Both the position numbers and the translations under genes were made by a program. Positions 23,660-34,289 of a stretch of 64,000 bases of DNA are shown here, in pieces. Positions within the stretch are counted from its first letter, which is position 1, and the number at the start of each line of letters is the position of its first letter. The DNA comes from Phoronis australis (lineage: Eukaryota; Phoronida; Phoronidae): the NCBI GenBank assembly GCA_002633005.1, contig NMRA01000134.1, positions 224,204-288,203 on the forward strand, given 5' to 3'. The notes beneath the pieces are model-generated. The model was not told where the DNA came from and did not search any database. It saw nothing but the letters and a program-made list of their open reading frames with translations.

Positions 23660-23803
23660 ATGGGCGGCGCACCATAGGGGCCTAGGGTAGGGCTTTAGCC
23701 CCCCACTTTTTCAGGGCTAAGCCGCCCATGGTCTATAGGCGGTGCAACACAGGAGGGCTGGGGGGGGGTTTAGCCCTACTTTTTTCAGTGCTGCGCTACC
23801 CAT
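23660..23803. mobile_element. 144-bp MITE with ATGGGCGGCGC ends, copy 1
   Basis: Ends ATGGGCGGCGCACC and, complemented, ATGGGTAGCGCAGC. Internally two related halves, each containing CCCACTTTTTCAG-type sequence. An inverted second copy lies at 32292-32432. Confidence 0.8.
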
Positions 23804-24152
23804 GATTGTGCGCCGAACAAGAGTGTGGAGTGTCAGTGTCGGTGGAACATGAGATTCAGTTTGGCGTAAGCCACACTTTGATCGGCACATTTCAGAGAAT
23901 CGTGTTTCGACCACACACATAAGCGGCGTTACAATGAAGGACTCATCACCAAGTAAGTGCATTTGCAAATTTTGTAAATAACGAACAAACTGCTTCCATT
24001 CTAGGGCGAGTGATGCCAGGCCCTGGACCCCGGCCCAGATCGAGTGCTACTACAAGTAGGCTTATGCATATTGTGTTTAGACTGTGCTCATTCCATCACG
24101 GCAATAGTGAATACGAGTAACCCAGGTTGGCTGTGGCTTTTTTCAGTAATTA

Positions 24153-24466
24153 TTAAGTGTCTATTTTGTGAGTAGTGACCACCACTTGGTAGAGTTGGTT
24201 GTGGCTCACATATGTCATTTCTCGTGCAAGTGGGTCGAGTTCATACGGCCTGAAACCCGACGAACGTTCGCTAAATGGGAAATCGAATTCATTGTCTGAT
24301 TCTTCAAGTACTTGAGTATAAGTGCCCGTATCCACTCTCCTCTCTGTCTGCATAATAATTGTCCAATTCTCGCCTAATATTGTCATTGGACCTGCAGTGT
24401 TCCAACATTGCAAATGATTGTCAAGCGGCCAACCGTCTTCCACCCATTGCATCATTTGGCGGGAAA
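24153..24466 (-). CDS. Unidentified terminal exon
   Basis: A 100-residue frame starting at a double Met, reading SRQMMQWVEDGWPLDNHLQ from a possible acceptor (CTAAG|TT at 24466), and ending TTHKIDT-stop. The composition is acidic and gene-like, with Trp-rich and Glu-rich segments, and no family I recognise. It may be the last exon of the gene containing 24880-25059, but the phases of the two do not fit directly, so another exon or another acceptor would be needed. Confidence 0.4.
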
Positions 24467-24879
24467 CTTAGAAATAAGTAGTCTTTCTTCAAAATTAAAA
24501 AAGTTGCCACTATTTGGCATAAAAAGTGCCTATTTAGCAAGATTTTATGGTATTCGATTCATATTAGCTAACTGAAATCTGAAAAAGTAAGAAAATGCAT
24601 GGTGAGAACTCTTCAAAAACCCTTTGGCGCTTAAATTTACTTTCCTAGGTGCTACGGGTTCACAAAAGCAATGACACGACTTTCTTTTATCACTGTAGTG
24701 TCATAGTTCTGTTGTAGGAGATGACGAGGGTTGATGACATGTGTTAGCTGTCCGTGCTGACCTGGTAATTTGATATCGTTTGTCTGGCTCGGCTGCGTGC
24801 ATATGCTTAGTAAACTAAGCTAACACTGCTCTTCGCCAACAAAACCAACCCACACAATGAAATTAGCCATATGTCTCAC

Positions 24880-25059
24880 CATTGAAACGCATTCCAGCAT
24901 AGCCAATACATCAGTTGGTTCAATGGGTGAGGTATCACCAAATATAAATATTCATCTTTGAAAGTGCAGTAAGAGTTGAATGTGCTTTGAATGGCAGAAA
25001 TTAACGTGATCTTGGTCTTCCGCTCAAACAGGTTTGGCACACAAACAGGCATGTACACT
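24880..25059 (-). CDS. Unidentified internal exon
   Basis: 180 bp between an acceptor (GGATAG|A) and a donor (AATG|GTGAGA), open throughout in one frame for 59 full codons. The peptide starts VYMPVCVPNLFERKTKIT and ends MYWLCWNAFQ, with a hydrophobic Trp-rich end. Family not recognised. It could belong with the exon at 24153-24466. Confidence 0.4.
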
Positions 25060-25445
25060 CTATCCAAGAAGATCGGTCTCTTGTCTCTTATCAGTTAAAG
25101 ATGTGGGAAAGTGACACAAAGTGTCGTGCACAATTTGACAACAAAAACATCTTTGATTTAAAAAAACAACTTTACTAAAATGAGCTCTTTTAACGAAAGT
25201 CTAATTAGCAGGTTTGTTGCCAAGGCGGGCCCAGCGCACTGCCTTTGTGGGAAGAGGTAGTCAACGTATTAGGATAATGGATAGCAGCATAGGCAGAAAG
25301 CTTTTTGAGAAGGTTTAGTCTGTCATATCTGTGACCGATTCAGTGATGAAATAAAGGTTACTCCGGTTTGGAAACCAGTTGTGCATGTCACTGCCGACAT
25401 TACGGCTAACCCCAAATACGTGTAGTTTAGTCCTTTTTGCCCGTA

Positions 25446-25464
25446 GGGGTAGGTAGGTAGGTAG
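25446..25464. repeat. (TAGG)n microsatellite
   Basis: GTAGGTAGGTAGGTAG tract. Confidence 0.9.
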
Positions 25465-27689
25465 ATATGTATATATCAGATAGGGCTACTTGATACGGGT
25501 GTGCCGATTAGTTGGCTGTTATTTTTTTTTTATTTTTTTTTTTCGTTGCAGATTCCTCAGCTGCACTGGTCCTCAGGACACGCGTTTTCTGAGCCTAATG
25601 GTGTGGGGTGGAAAAGTTTCCATCCCGTGGTTAGTGCTGTTGTCAAATCGTAGAGAAATCGCTCAAGTCGATCAAATAGTCTTGACCATAGTGACCGGGG
25701 CTTTAAAAAGACACAAATTTTCTGAGATTAGCCGCAGTCTCGCATCCAGCCTCTTGATTCTGGTGCACAACCATGACCTTGTTGTTCTTTATTGTAGTGT
25801 TCAATGAAAAACGCGAACCGCTTATGAAAGCATGGACCTGTGCTTAGAGTGAATCAGTGAATAATAAGTGATTCAAGTGCATGTGTCACGAAAATTTTTA
25901 AAAGTTAACCGGAGTTTACAAAATCCGCGTCAGCATGAGTGTTAAACTAGGCCCGAGTCATGTTAGATTAAAGTGTGTCGATCAAAGGAATGTGGGTGAG
26001 TGGTTACTGTGATTGAAAAGTTGCTAAACAATGTCGCTCCTGGTTCTTCATGGAGGATCTTAGATTCCATAAGGGGTGGGAAATGTCACTGACTTTCGAA
26101 AAAAAAAGTGTTCGTGTAGCACCAAAAAAACTGCATGCCGGTGACTCTTTTTGACCGTGTCCTGAACCTCCTGAAGCTGCCTGGCCTATGACAAATAGTT
26201 GCTGTATGATACTATACTTTAGACTTAACACGACTATAACGCCCCTTCCGTGAGAGAAACCAAGTTTTGATTTAGCCCACTTACCTTTAGTAAAATCAAT
26301 CTAAAGTTGTCCGTTAATCAAAACAGATGTGATTCCTGGGCGTGGGACAAAGTGGTAACCCGTTATTCATCAGCTTGAGGTAAGATGTACAAGCTATCTT
26401 GTCACATGATTGGTCTCCGTCGACCAATGACTAACTGTCAGTTTGCAAGACCAAAATCTTTTCTCGACATCCGATTAAGGACGGAACGTGGGTTTATTGT
26501 CGTAATAAAATTTTCATGAAAAGATTAGTTGTATTACCTTATTGGGATTGTTTTTCCTAGAAGTTTCTTCTCAAACTATAAAACGGCGAATTTTATTTCC
26601 AAGCAAACAAAATGGTGAACAGCGGACTAGATAGGCCGACTGGATAGACATAGTGGCCGGGGTTTGACTGAAGAAATCGCCACAAATATGTAATTACATT
26701 CTTGATCCGCATGGTCTCCCTAACCAATTGACTTATCGCAAGCTCCGTCCCTTTGCGAAAAGTCAGGTGACACCCGACAAACAAACAAACAAACAAGAAA
26801 CAAACAAACAAGATGTCATAGGCAAGTACACTGTCGCTAAACGACGTTCCTGGTGGAATCGATGAGTGTTTTTGCACTATTTGAAAACGCCTCGACAAAC
26901 ACAACAGGTGATGCTTTTCAGCAGAGAATCGCACGTTCATGATGTGGGAATTTGTAAAGGCGACGATGAAAAAATAAGTGTTCGAGGAAAAGTATTTCGG
27001 AGCCAGCGAAAACCCAAAGAGCCCCACAGGGGATTCAACTTCACCTGTCGAATGACAAGGCCACTTATGTTTATGTAAATCTGGGTATGTATCTTAAAGT
27101 CGAACGTTCTGTACGATGCCACAGATTTCAGGATCTTTCGAACAAAATCAGTGAAGATTCACTGAAATTTTTATTCTGTCGTCTGCTAAAATCCGCGTAA
27201 TGAAAAGTAGGTCACAACACAGGTGGGACTCCCGAGTAAAGTAGGTCGAGTCGATAGCACTGTCTACGCTTTTCTAAACTTATAACGAAATGTTTTGATT
27301 ACAAAACTCAGGTTCATAGCTCAGGTGCACACTCATCTCGTCCTAGTCAAGCAGTTTGCTCCGGTAGATCTAGGGCTGTGCCCAAATCAAATTAATGCGT
27401 GGAAATTGGCCGTAGTTGCACCATTAAGACATTTAAGTTAGGCCAACCTTCTGGTGAACTTCGCATTGTTTGTACTTTCATTGCATAAAGGTACCTTTTA
27501 GTTAATTTTAAACGTAGCATGATTACTAAGCTGTGGTATGGTTACAAAAGATGACAAGTCTCAGTGGTGTAGTGACAAAAATGGCTATTTACAAAAATAA
27601 TTCAAATCCATTTTTAAAGCTTCATAAATTTAAATAGAACAACCTCAAAATGAGCTCTCTCTAGCTAGAGGTTCTCATCAAAAAGTAAT
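25465..27689. other. No gene accepted here
   Basis: Several frames of 75-144 residues exist on both strands. The longest minus frame (26593-27027) runs through a CAAA microsatellite and has no domain. I accept none. Confidence 0.35.
26776..26813. repeat. (CAAA)n microsatellite
   Basis: CAAACAAACAAACAAACAAG followed by further CAAA units with one interruption. Confidence 0.9.
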
Positions 27690-27796
27690 TCAGCTCTTTA
27701 TTTTTGCGAACAAGGCTTTGAGTTCAGTAATCAAGTGCTCCTCCCTGTGCCGATCGAATCTCTCAATTTCGGAGAGAAGTTCAGTTGAACGCCAGC
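27690..27796 (-). CDS. Coiled-coil-like terminal exon, unidentified
   Basis: An acceptor (CATATACCTGTAG) is followed by 2 nt and 34 codons, then TGA. The peptide starts WRSTELLSEIERFDRHREEH and ends LFAKIKS. It is strongly helical and charged, as in the last helix of coiled-coil or BAR-type proteins, but too short to name. An AATAAA hexamer (27702-27697, minus) lies inside the coding part, just before the stop. It may be the last exon of the minus-strand gene whose promoter is near 29.2 kb; phase 1 is required upstream and the visible donor at 28989 is phase 0, so an unseen middle exon would be needed. Confidence 0.45.
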
Positions 27797-27899
27797 CTAC
27801 AGGTATATGAATAACAAAAAATGTGCTCAAGGCAAAATATAAATTGGTAAATTCTCAAATTCTGAGTTTTAATTCAATATGTATTGTTTTATCTAGAAA

Positions 27900-28748
27900 A
27901 ATTGATCAAGGTCATCAGTGATTGGTTGGCTGCAACAATAAAATTTGCTTAGATTATAATAAAATTCCAAAAGAAAAAATCAAGAGTATTTTGATACACA
28001 AGTATTGCAAAAAACAGACAATTATGAAAAATTGTTGCAGCATTACTCCAAACAAGATATCCGAAAAATTTATTCCTTGCCTTTTACACTTCCCCTGGAA
28101 CCATGCATTAAATCTTTTAAGTATATGTTGTTATATAACAGAGTGTATACTAACTCTTTGTTATATAAGATGAAGATTGTTAATTCAGATAAATGTTCCT
28201 ATTGTAATCTAGTACAGAGTACTGAACACATGTTTTTCCTTTGTGATGTAGTGCAAAGATTGTTGATTAATGTTCAGGATATTTTGACATCTTCCCTTAA
28301 GGAAGAAGTCAGAATAACCAAAAATGAAAGCATGTTTTGCCATTTAGGTTCTGAATTCTCCCTGTTGATTAATTATGTTATCACTATCGCCCAATATTTT
28401 ATTTATTTACGTAGCCAACAGCACTTGTATCCAGATTGGTCTGCCCTTAAAATATTCATGTCAAAATACATTAAAATTTCAATAGTTAATTTTCAAAAAC
28501 AAAAAGAACCGGACAATATTTATATTAAAATGTGGGAGAGCCTCAGTGCTGCCATGCAATGAATCTGTAATATCTGTAATATACTTAACTCATATATTGT
28601 TTAGTGGTATTATCATTAAATGATGAAGTGTGTGAATGAGTGTGCGAGTGTGTGAGTGAAAGCCCTTGCCCCTTTTCCTTGTTCACCCTTTCACCCTTTA
28701 AAAATTATCAATGTATATTATTGAAGAATAAAATTATGAAAAAAAAAT
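27900..28748 (+). mobile_element. L1/Tx1-type LINE, 5'-truncated 3' end
   Basis: A frame at 28005-28562 (185 residues) ends with the Cys-rich tail typical of L1/Tx1 ORF2 proteins (CSYCNLVQSTEHMFFLC: C-x2-C-x7-H-x4-C), preceded by the usual LPLEPCIKSFKYMLLYNRVY region. The upstream part continues in a shifted frame (27922-28173), so the copy is frame-broken. The reverse-transcriptase core is absent, consistent with 5' truncation. It ends in AATAAAATTATG and an A tract at about 28740-28747. Confidence 0.75.
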
Positions 28749-28988
28749 GTACCTTTTCTACGAAACAAAACGATGTTCATTAGGTCGAAATAAATGAAAA
28801 ATAATAAAAACCCCCTTAAAAACAACAATTCCTGGGAACTGTACCTCTAGACTAGTGCTGAGATCCAGCAGGTGCCGAGACAAAGGCGGCCAGACGAGTG
28901 AAACTCCGCTGTCAAAATCAGATAGGCCTACACTTTAGCCACCAAACTGAAAAGTGCGTATCTTGGAACAAATATATTTGTGTTTAAC

Positions 28989-29156
28989 CTTCACGTAATC
29001 AAGCAACATTGCCAAGTTCAGCTGCTCGTGTGGCCGTTCGCACAGTTTCATCCATAGTTTACACCTTTCGACATCAATTTTCGGCTCAGGAGATGACCGA
29101 AAGGACGGGATATTCTTTTCCAGCTGCATAACGGCTGTCGGAATTAAACACGCCAT
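28989..29156 (-). CDS. First coding exon of an unidentified gene
   Basis: ATG at 29156 with G at -3 and +4, downstream of a CpG-richer region with a YY1-like site, opens a frame starting MACLIPTAVMQLEKNIPSFR and passing through IDVERCKLWMKLCERPHEQL. Two possible donors lie at its end (TAC|GTGAAG at 28995, AAG|GTTAAA at 28989), and the frame stops 50 bases further on. The promoter style suggests a broadly expressed gene. I do not recognise the family. The rest would lie to the left on the minus strand, with the L1 copy in its intron. Confidence 0.5.
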
Positions 29157-29244
29157 ATCAACACCGTTTCAACATTCTTCTCACATAATTTCTTGAGCTA
29201 GAGACTAAAATAAGTATTACAGGACAACGTCTTGTTTGTCTGGT

Positions 29245-29255
29245 AAAATGGCGGC
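29245..29255 (+). promoter_or_regulatory. YY1-like site
   Basis: AAAATGGCGGC matches the YY1 core AANATGGCGGC. It lies about 90 bp upstream of the minus-strand ATG at 29156, a usual position for YY1 in housekeeping promoters. Confidence 0.5.
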
Positions 29256-29702
29256 TTGGAAACGCAGGTGTGTCAAGAACGCTGCGTTCTGATTGGTCAG
29301 ATAAGCCGTCAGTCATAACCCTGGCTATAGGTCAATTACAAGAACGCATGGATAGGTCAAAGGTCATGGAGCTAGGGGGTTCACACCATAAGTAACTCCG
29401 AAACATGGCTGGTTTGGAGCGGCGGCCCATGACCGTGCTAATGTCAAAGTGGGCTGTCAAAGCTTCGCCGTCCACGGGCCTGTATCGCGCCTGGAACCGC
29501 GCTATAGCATTTTAATACCTATTCAAATAATTAAAAATTTTAACAACGTGTTTTGTGTATATGAAAATATAGTAGTGTTTCATTTCAAGAACAATTTTCG
29601 CTGAAATTCCTTAAATTCAATGGAATGCAGGAAATGAAACTTATTAAACAGATACGACATAGCCGCAAATCGTTTCATAAAACCGGAATTTTGTTTCCTG
29701 GG

Positions 29703-29852
29703 TTGCACAACACTACCACTTACATGAGTCATTATGCACTGTCCCAGTCCCTGGGTGGCGAGACGGTTGTTGCCTGAGTCGCGCAACACTACCACTTACA
29801 TGAATCATCATGCACTGTCCCAGTCCCAGGGTGGCGAGACGGTCTGGTCCAG
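29703..29852. repeat. Two-copy 77-bp tandem repeat
   Basis: CAACACTACCACTTACATGA through GGTGGCGAGACGGT is repeated once with few changes. Confidence 0.85.
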
Positions 29853-29952
29853 TATGCTATGATGTTGGCATGCAAAGGAAAGTGCACTGTTTCACAATAT
29901 ATCTCACGCGCTTGAACGGTAGTTGGCAGTCCCTCAGTGTCTACTATAGTCA

Positions 29953-30270
29953 ATGAAAAACACTGTGTTATATTTCAGAGATCGAGGAGTTATCTCAAAG
30001 ATGCTCCGTAGTCACTTGGAAATCAAATGGGTACAACAAAGAACAGTGAACTACAGAAAGGGGAACGATATCGCTTCTGTGAGGGACACCTATGCAATAA
30101 TGGAAATAATGTACTTTAGTATAGAGAGACTATCTAATATAAAGGAAATAAAAGCAAGCCAACTATTTCCTATGTTTCACCAGTTAATAACAATGAAGGA
30201 GACTTCGTTAACTTCAGGAAAGACATCGATGAATAAGTCTTCGTTAACTTCAGGAAAGACATCGCTGTAG
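29953..30270 (+). CDS. Unidentified 105-residue frame with a 36-bp repeat
   Basis: Starts MKNTVLYFRDRGVISK and ends in two copies of a 12-residue unit containing SLTSGKTS, encoded by a 36-bp tandem repeat (30205-30268). No domain or splice support, so this may be chance. Confidence 0.2.
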   Translation: MKNTVLYFRDRGVISKMLRSHLEIKWVQQRTVNYRKGNDIASVRDTYAIMEIMYFSIERLSNIKEIKASQLFPMFHQLITMKETSLTSGKTSMNKSSLTSGKTSL

Positions 30271-30939
30271 ACAATATTCGATTTCGTTTGATTGCGACCC
30301 CCAGATTACGGTGATTGGCGTTATATATTTTCTTCTGATAGTTAACTCCACGCGAAGGATAAAATTAAATGTACTTGAAAGTATAGGTCTTCTCACGTAT
30401 TCCAGCACAGAGAGCACGAGGTTAAGGGAACTAAATTCTATTTTGATAGTTTTATTTTGTCTGTATTTCAGAAATGTACGAAGGACCATTTGTCATGCCA
30501 GAAAAAAATAAAAATTGAATCTGTTATAACTGATTAAAATTTGTAACTATACGCATTTGCCATCTGTTGTTACAGGTTGTAAATCCGTAATTACATATTG
30601 GTGGCGTAATAGCAGATTGTCAACCTGCAGTAGCAGATTCAAATTTTATTTTCTTCTGGCAATAATGGATTTTCGTATGTTTACCCCTGCTCATATATAG
30701 GCAATTGTTTATAGGTTGCATATTATGCTATCGTAGTCTAACCATCACGTTATCGTTTGACCAGATGTTGCTTGAGCGTTCTTTCCTTGAACAGTAGGCA
30801 TTATTCGAGAGCTTTAGACTGGGCGGAAAACTTCAGAAAGTAACTTAAGTTTCTCTTTCTATTTGCAGTATTATTTGTGTAGTTTACGTTTGTTAGGGGT
30901 TTATATTTACCGTACGCGTAGGTCTGCTAAACTGTACGC

Positions 30940-31012
30940 CTGGTGTTCCTTAACTTGTAACGACTACTTGATGGTGATTTAGTCGAATGCGGGTTCGAGC
31001 CCCGTGTGCTTG
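30940..31012 (+). tRNA. Degenerate tRNA-like sequence
   Basis: GCGGGTTCGAGCCCCGT at about 31000 forms a good T arm with a B box. Upstream, GATGGTGATTTAGTCG is a weak A-box-like match. No clear acceptor stem or anticodon arm is seen, so a tRNA pseudogene or SINE head is likely. Confidence 0.25.
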
Positions 31013-31504
31013 ACGAGCCTGTTGAGTGAAATATTTAGAATACTTTTGGTATGTTAGCCTACAAGCGTCATTATATTTTAGATAACCTCCTCTTCAATAA
31101 GAAATAAACGTTTAAAGAAGTTGACGCGTTGTTCAATTACTCACTTCGGCATCAGTTAGATCATGTGTAGACAGGTCGTAGGTTAAGACATTTTAGTCTA
31201 AAGAGACTTCTGTTAGTGCATTCATTTTTTTTTGATTACTCATTTTCCGATTCGTAAAAAATCTAAGAGTTTCTTAATTTAAAAAGATTCAAGTGGAGAG
31301 TACCATTGAATTAAGCAAAATAAATTATAAGTATTGAAGGGACATTTGAAGGCAGAATTAGTGGAACAGTATATACGCCACTGGCATGATGTTGAGTTCA
31401 TTTCTAATATCACTCGCCAGTATTAACATAACATGTGGATGAATTGTGAATCGTATCTTCAGTGCATGGCAGTTGATATATGACAGAACATTGGCGGGGG
31501 GTGG

Positions 31505-31800
31505 AATGCGTCTCATACCTACATGGGTGAGACTAAGCGATCCCTAGGTACCAGAATCAAAGAGCACAACAAACTGGACAAGTCCACTGGCGTGGGAGAA
31601 CATCTGGTAACTTCTGGCCATACTGTATGTGGTAAACATACCAAGATCCTGGCTAAAGAGGGAGCTGGTTCTCAAGAAAGGTTAAGGAGTCCATATATAT
31701 CAAGACTAACAAGCCTACCTTGAATCGAGATCAAGGACTACGACGTCATACTACTTCTGGAGAACAGAACGGCGGGAAACCTGGACGTCCCGTCACCAGT
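31505..31800 (+). pseudogene. Penelope-like element, GIY-YIG endonuclease remnant
   Basis: The frame reads YMGETKRSLGTRIKEHN, then a His of the HLVTSGHTV block, matching the C-terminal GIY-YIG nuclease of Penelope-like retroelements (family pattern YxGET.R.L..R..EH). After a one-base frame change near 31681 the expected ESIYIKTNKPTLNRDQGL block continues in another frame. The reverse transcriptase is missing. This is a broken 3' piece of an old insertion. Confidence 0.7.
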
Positions 31801-32119
31801 CGTTGACAAAGGATTGTAGATAGTAGTCCGAAACGTACGAACTCATAACATTTTAGTCTCTCAGTTGATTCTACTTATACCATAGCTTCGCCGAGACTAT
31901 GAAAAACCTTTTTTCAATCATCATTAGCATACAATATGCAAATAAAGCGCAGTGAAATGAAAAATAATGGAAAACATTCAGTCTTCTCATACCACAAACA
32001 TCAGAACGCAAATCCCACTTCCAGCACAGCAACGCCTGGCGCGCTCGCAACAGCAGCAGCAGGGGAGAAAACCAGAGCAGCACCGAGCGTTGAAATGCGC
32101 CCACGAATGCACCACAAAC

Positions 32120-33925
32120 GGTATCCTAAAATGGCCAGTAGACGGCGCAAAATACGTCGAATCCATTCAGAAATGGCAACATGTCATCGTTTTTTTTAAT
32201 AGAAAGCTATTTAGAAAATTTCATGAAAATCCGTGAAAGAACTTCAAAGAAACAGGATATTGGAAAAATGAAATTGCCACTAGGGGCACACATGGGCGAC
32301 GCAGCGCTGAAAAAAGTGGGACGCTAAAGCCCCTTCAGCCCCCCCTGTGGTGCACCGCCTATAGACCATGTGCGGCGTAGCACTGGAAAAAGTGGGGGCT
32401 ATAGCCCCCAGCCCTTATGGTGCGCCGCCCATGGCACACCGTTCGTCGGACCCGTCTGAAAGTCGTCGTCCGTTTGTCAACTTCATATCCTGGAATGGAT
32501 TTAGGAGATACAGCTATGGAAGCAAAAAAAAACAGCCACTAGGGGGCGCCACAGTATTCAAAGTCGCCGAAAAATCATCGTCAACTGTCTTCTTCATACT
32601 AAGAAAAAATATGCCAATTTTCACAGACATCCTTAGAGCGGTTTGGTTGATAGACCCGAAAACAGTAAGGATGACCACTAGATGGCGCAAAATACGTCGA
32701 GTCCACCCGAAAATGGGAATATGTCATCATTTCTTTAATAGAAAGCTGTTTATTAAGTTTCATAAATATCCGTCAAAGAACTTCAGAAAAACAGAGGAAA
32801 ACGGAAAAAATGAAATTGCCACTAGGGGGCACAGCGATCGTCGGATATGTCTGAAAGTCGTTGTCATCCGTTGTCAATTCCATATAAATACGCTTATTAA
32901 ATTTAATAGACCTACTGCAGTGGGTTGAGAAGATATAGGTATGGATTCAAAAAAAAACAAAACTGCCACTAGGAGGCGCCAAAGTACTAGAAGTCGTTGG
33001 AAAATCACCATCACCCGTCCTCTTCACAGTAGGAACATACATGCCTATTTTTAAAACCATCGTTAGTGCGGTTTGGTTTAAAACTATCGTTAGAGTGGTT
33101 TAGTTGAAAAAGGGCCGAACACCAAAAAACAGTAAAAGTGGCCACTAGGTGGCGCAAAATGCCTTGAATCCATCTGAAAACAAAAGCAATGCGCCCTCTC
33201 ACTAATAAATAGCTATCTTCCAAGTTTTATGAAAATCCGTTGAGGATCTTTTAAGACAGAGGTAAACGTAAAAAAATAATATTGCCACTAGGGGCACACC
33301 GGTAGTCCGATCCGTCCGAAAGTCATCGTTGTCCTTTGTCAACTTCATAATTATAAATACACTTGCTAAATTTAATAAAGATCCTGCAGAGCGTTTACGA
33401 GATACAGCCATAGGCGCCAAATTAAACAAAACTGCCACTAGGAGGCGCCACAGTAGTCAAAGTCGTCGGAAATCATCGCCAGCCCCCTCTCTTCACAGTA
33501 AGAACATACACGACAATTTTTACAATCATCCGTAGAGCGGTTTGGTTGATAAGACTTGAGGACAAAAAAACAGCAAAAATGCCCACAAGGTAGCGCAAAA
33601 TTCGTCGAATCCTTCCGAAAACGGGAGGATAGCGTCACCTCATTTATAGATGCCTATGTGCCAAGTTTCATGAAAATATGTTGAGGACCTTTGAAGATAC
33701 AGAGGTAAACGTAAAAAAATAAAACTGCCACTAGGGGCCACACCAGTAGTAGGCTCCCTCCGAAATTCGATGTCGTCCGTGGTCAGCTTTATAGGAACAC
33801 ATCTGTCAAATCTCATCAAGATCCTGTGAGGAGTTTAGGAGATACAGTTGCGGACGCCGGACGCCTGGCTGACGACATACGCCCGGAGAGAGATGACGGC
33901 CATATAGATATGTGGGCGCATAAAA
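32120..33925. repeat. Array of about 147-bp units with CTCF-like boxes
   Basis: At least ten boxes in one orientation at 32135, 32277, 32536, 32675, 32819, 32966, 33142, 33285, 33435, 33583 and 33728. Spacing between neighbours is mostly 139-150 bp (one 176, one widened by a MITE). Boxes at 32536 (CCACTAGGGGGCGC), 32675 (CCACTAGATGGCGC), 32819 (CCACTAGGGGGCAC) and 33142 (CCACTAGGTGGCGC) fit the vertebrate CTCF core CCASYAGRKGGCRS without mismatch; 32135, 32966 and 33435 have one mismatch. Units alternate among three types, so the higher-order period is about 440 bp. The array ends with a TATGTGGGCGCAT segment shared with 13436-13463. Confidence 0.85.
32292..32432. mobile_element. 141-bp MITE, copy 2, inserted in the array
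   Basis: Inverted relative of 23660-23803, with ATGGGCG..CGCCCAT ends and a GGCACAC duplication on both sides (32285-32291, 32433-32439). It splits one CTCF-like unit just after its box. Confidence 0.85.
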
Positions 33926-33929
33926 ACTA

Positions 33930-34281
33930 GAGACCTATCAAGTCCCATCCAAGATCTTCGATCTATCACAGTATTAATGAGTCCGGCAAAATCTGCCGCC
34001 CGCACAGAATATGTATTGTTTCTCCGAGACACAAGACGATAAGGAACTGAACCAAATATATTCTGAATTTCATTCCTCCCCATGATACTGCGATCTCTCA
34101 GAAATACCGTTGCACTAACCGGAAGTGATTTGGCGAACACACGTGTATCATTTCTAGTCTCCTGCACAGACCCACGAGATTGGTTGGGGTCTTTTACAGG
34201 GCACTTTTCCATCCGCATTCTTGGAATATCATTGGCTGTTCCAATTTCAAGAAACAAGGCATCAGTTGTATAATAGGTCAA
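33930..34281 (-). CDS. Unidentified coding-like frame next to the array
   Basis: About 117 residues, open from a TGA at 34288, including MEKCPVKDPNQSRGS, SVPYRLVSRRNNTYSV and DFAGLINTVIDRRSW. The composition is even and gene-like, without low complexity. There is no ATG near the start of the frame, so it would be an internal exon or an element fragment. The frame runs into the repeat array at its end, which suggests truncation by the array. Family not recognised. Confidence 0.35.
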
Positions 34282-34289
34282 ACTAGTTC

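Noticed and set aside
26593-27027. 144-residue minus-strand frame
   Set aside because: It translates a CAAA microsatellite and has no domain, splice logic or even composition.
32368-32928. 186-residue plus-strand frame
   Set aside because: It runs across the MITE and the CTCF-like array; open by repeat composition, not as a gene.
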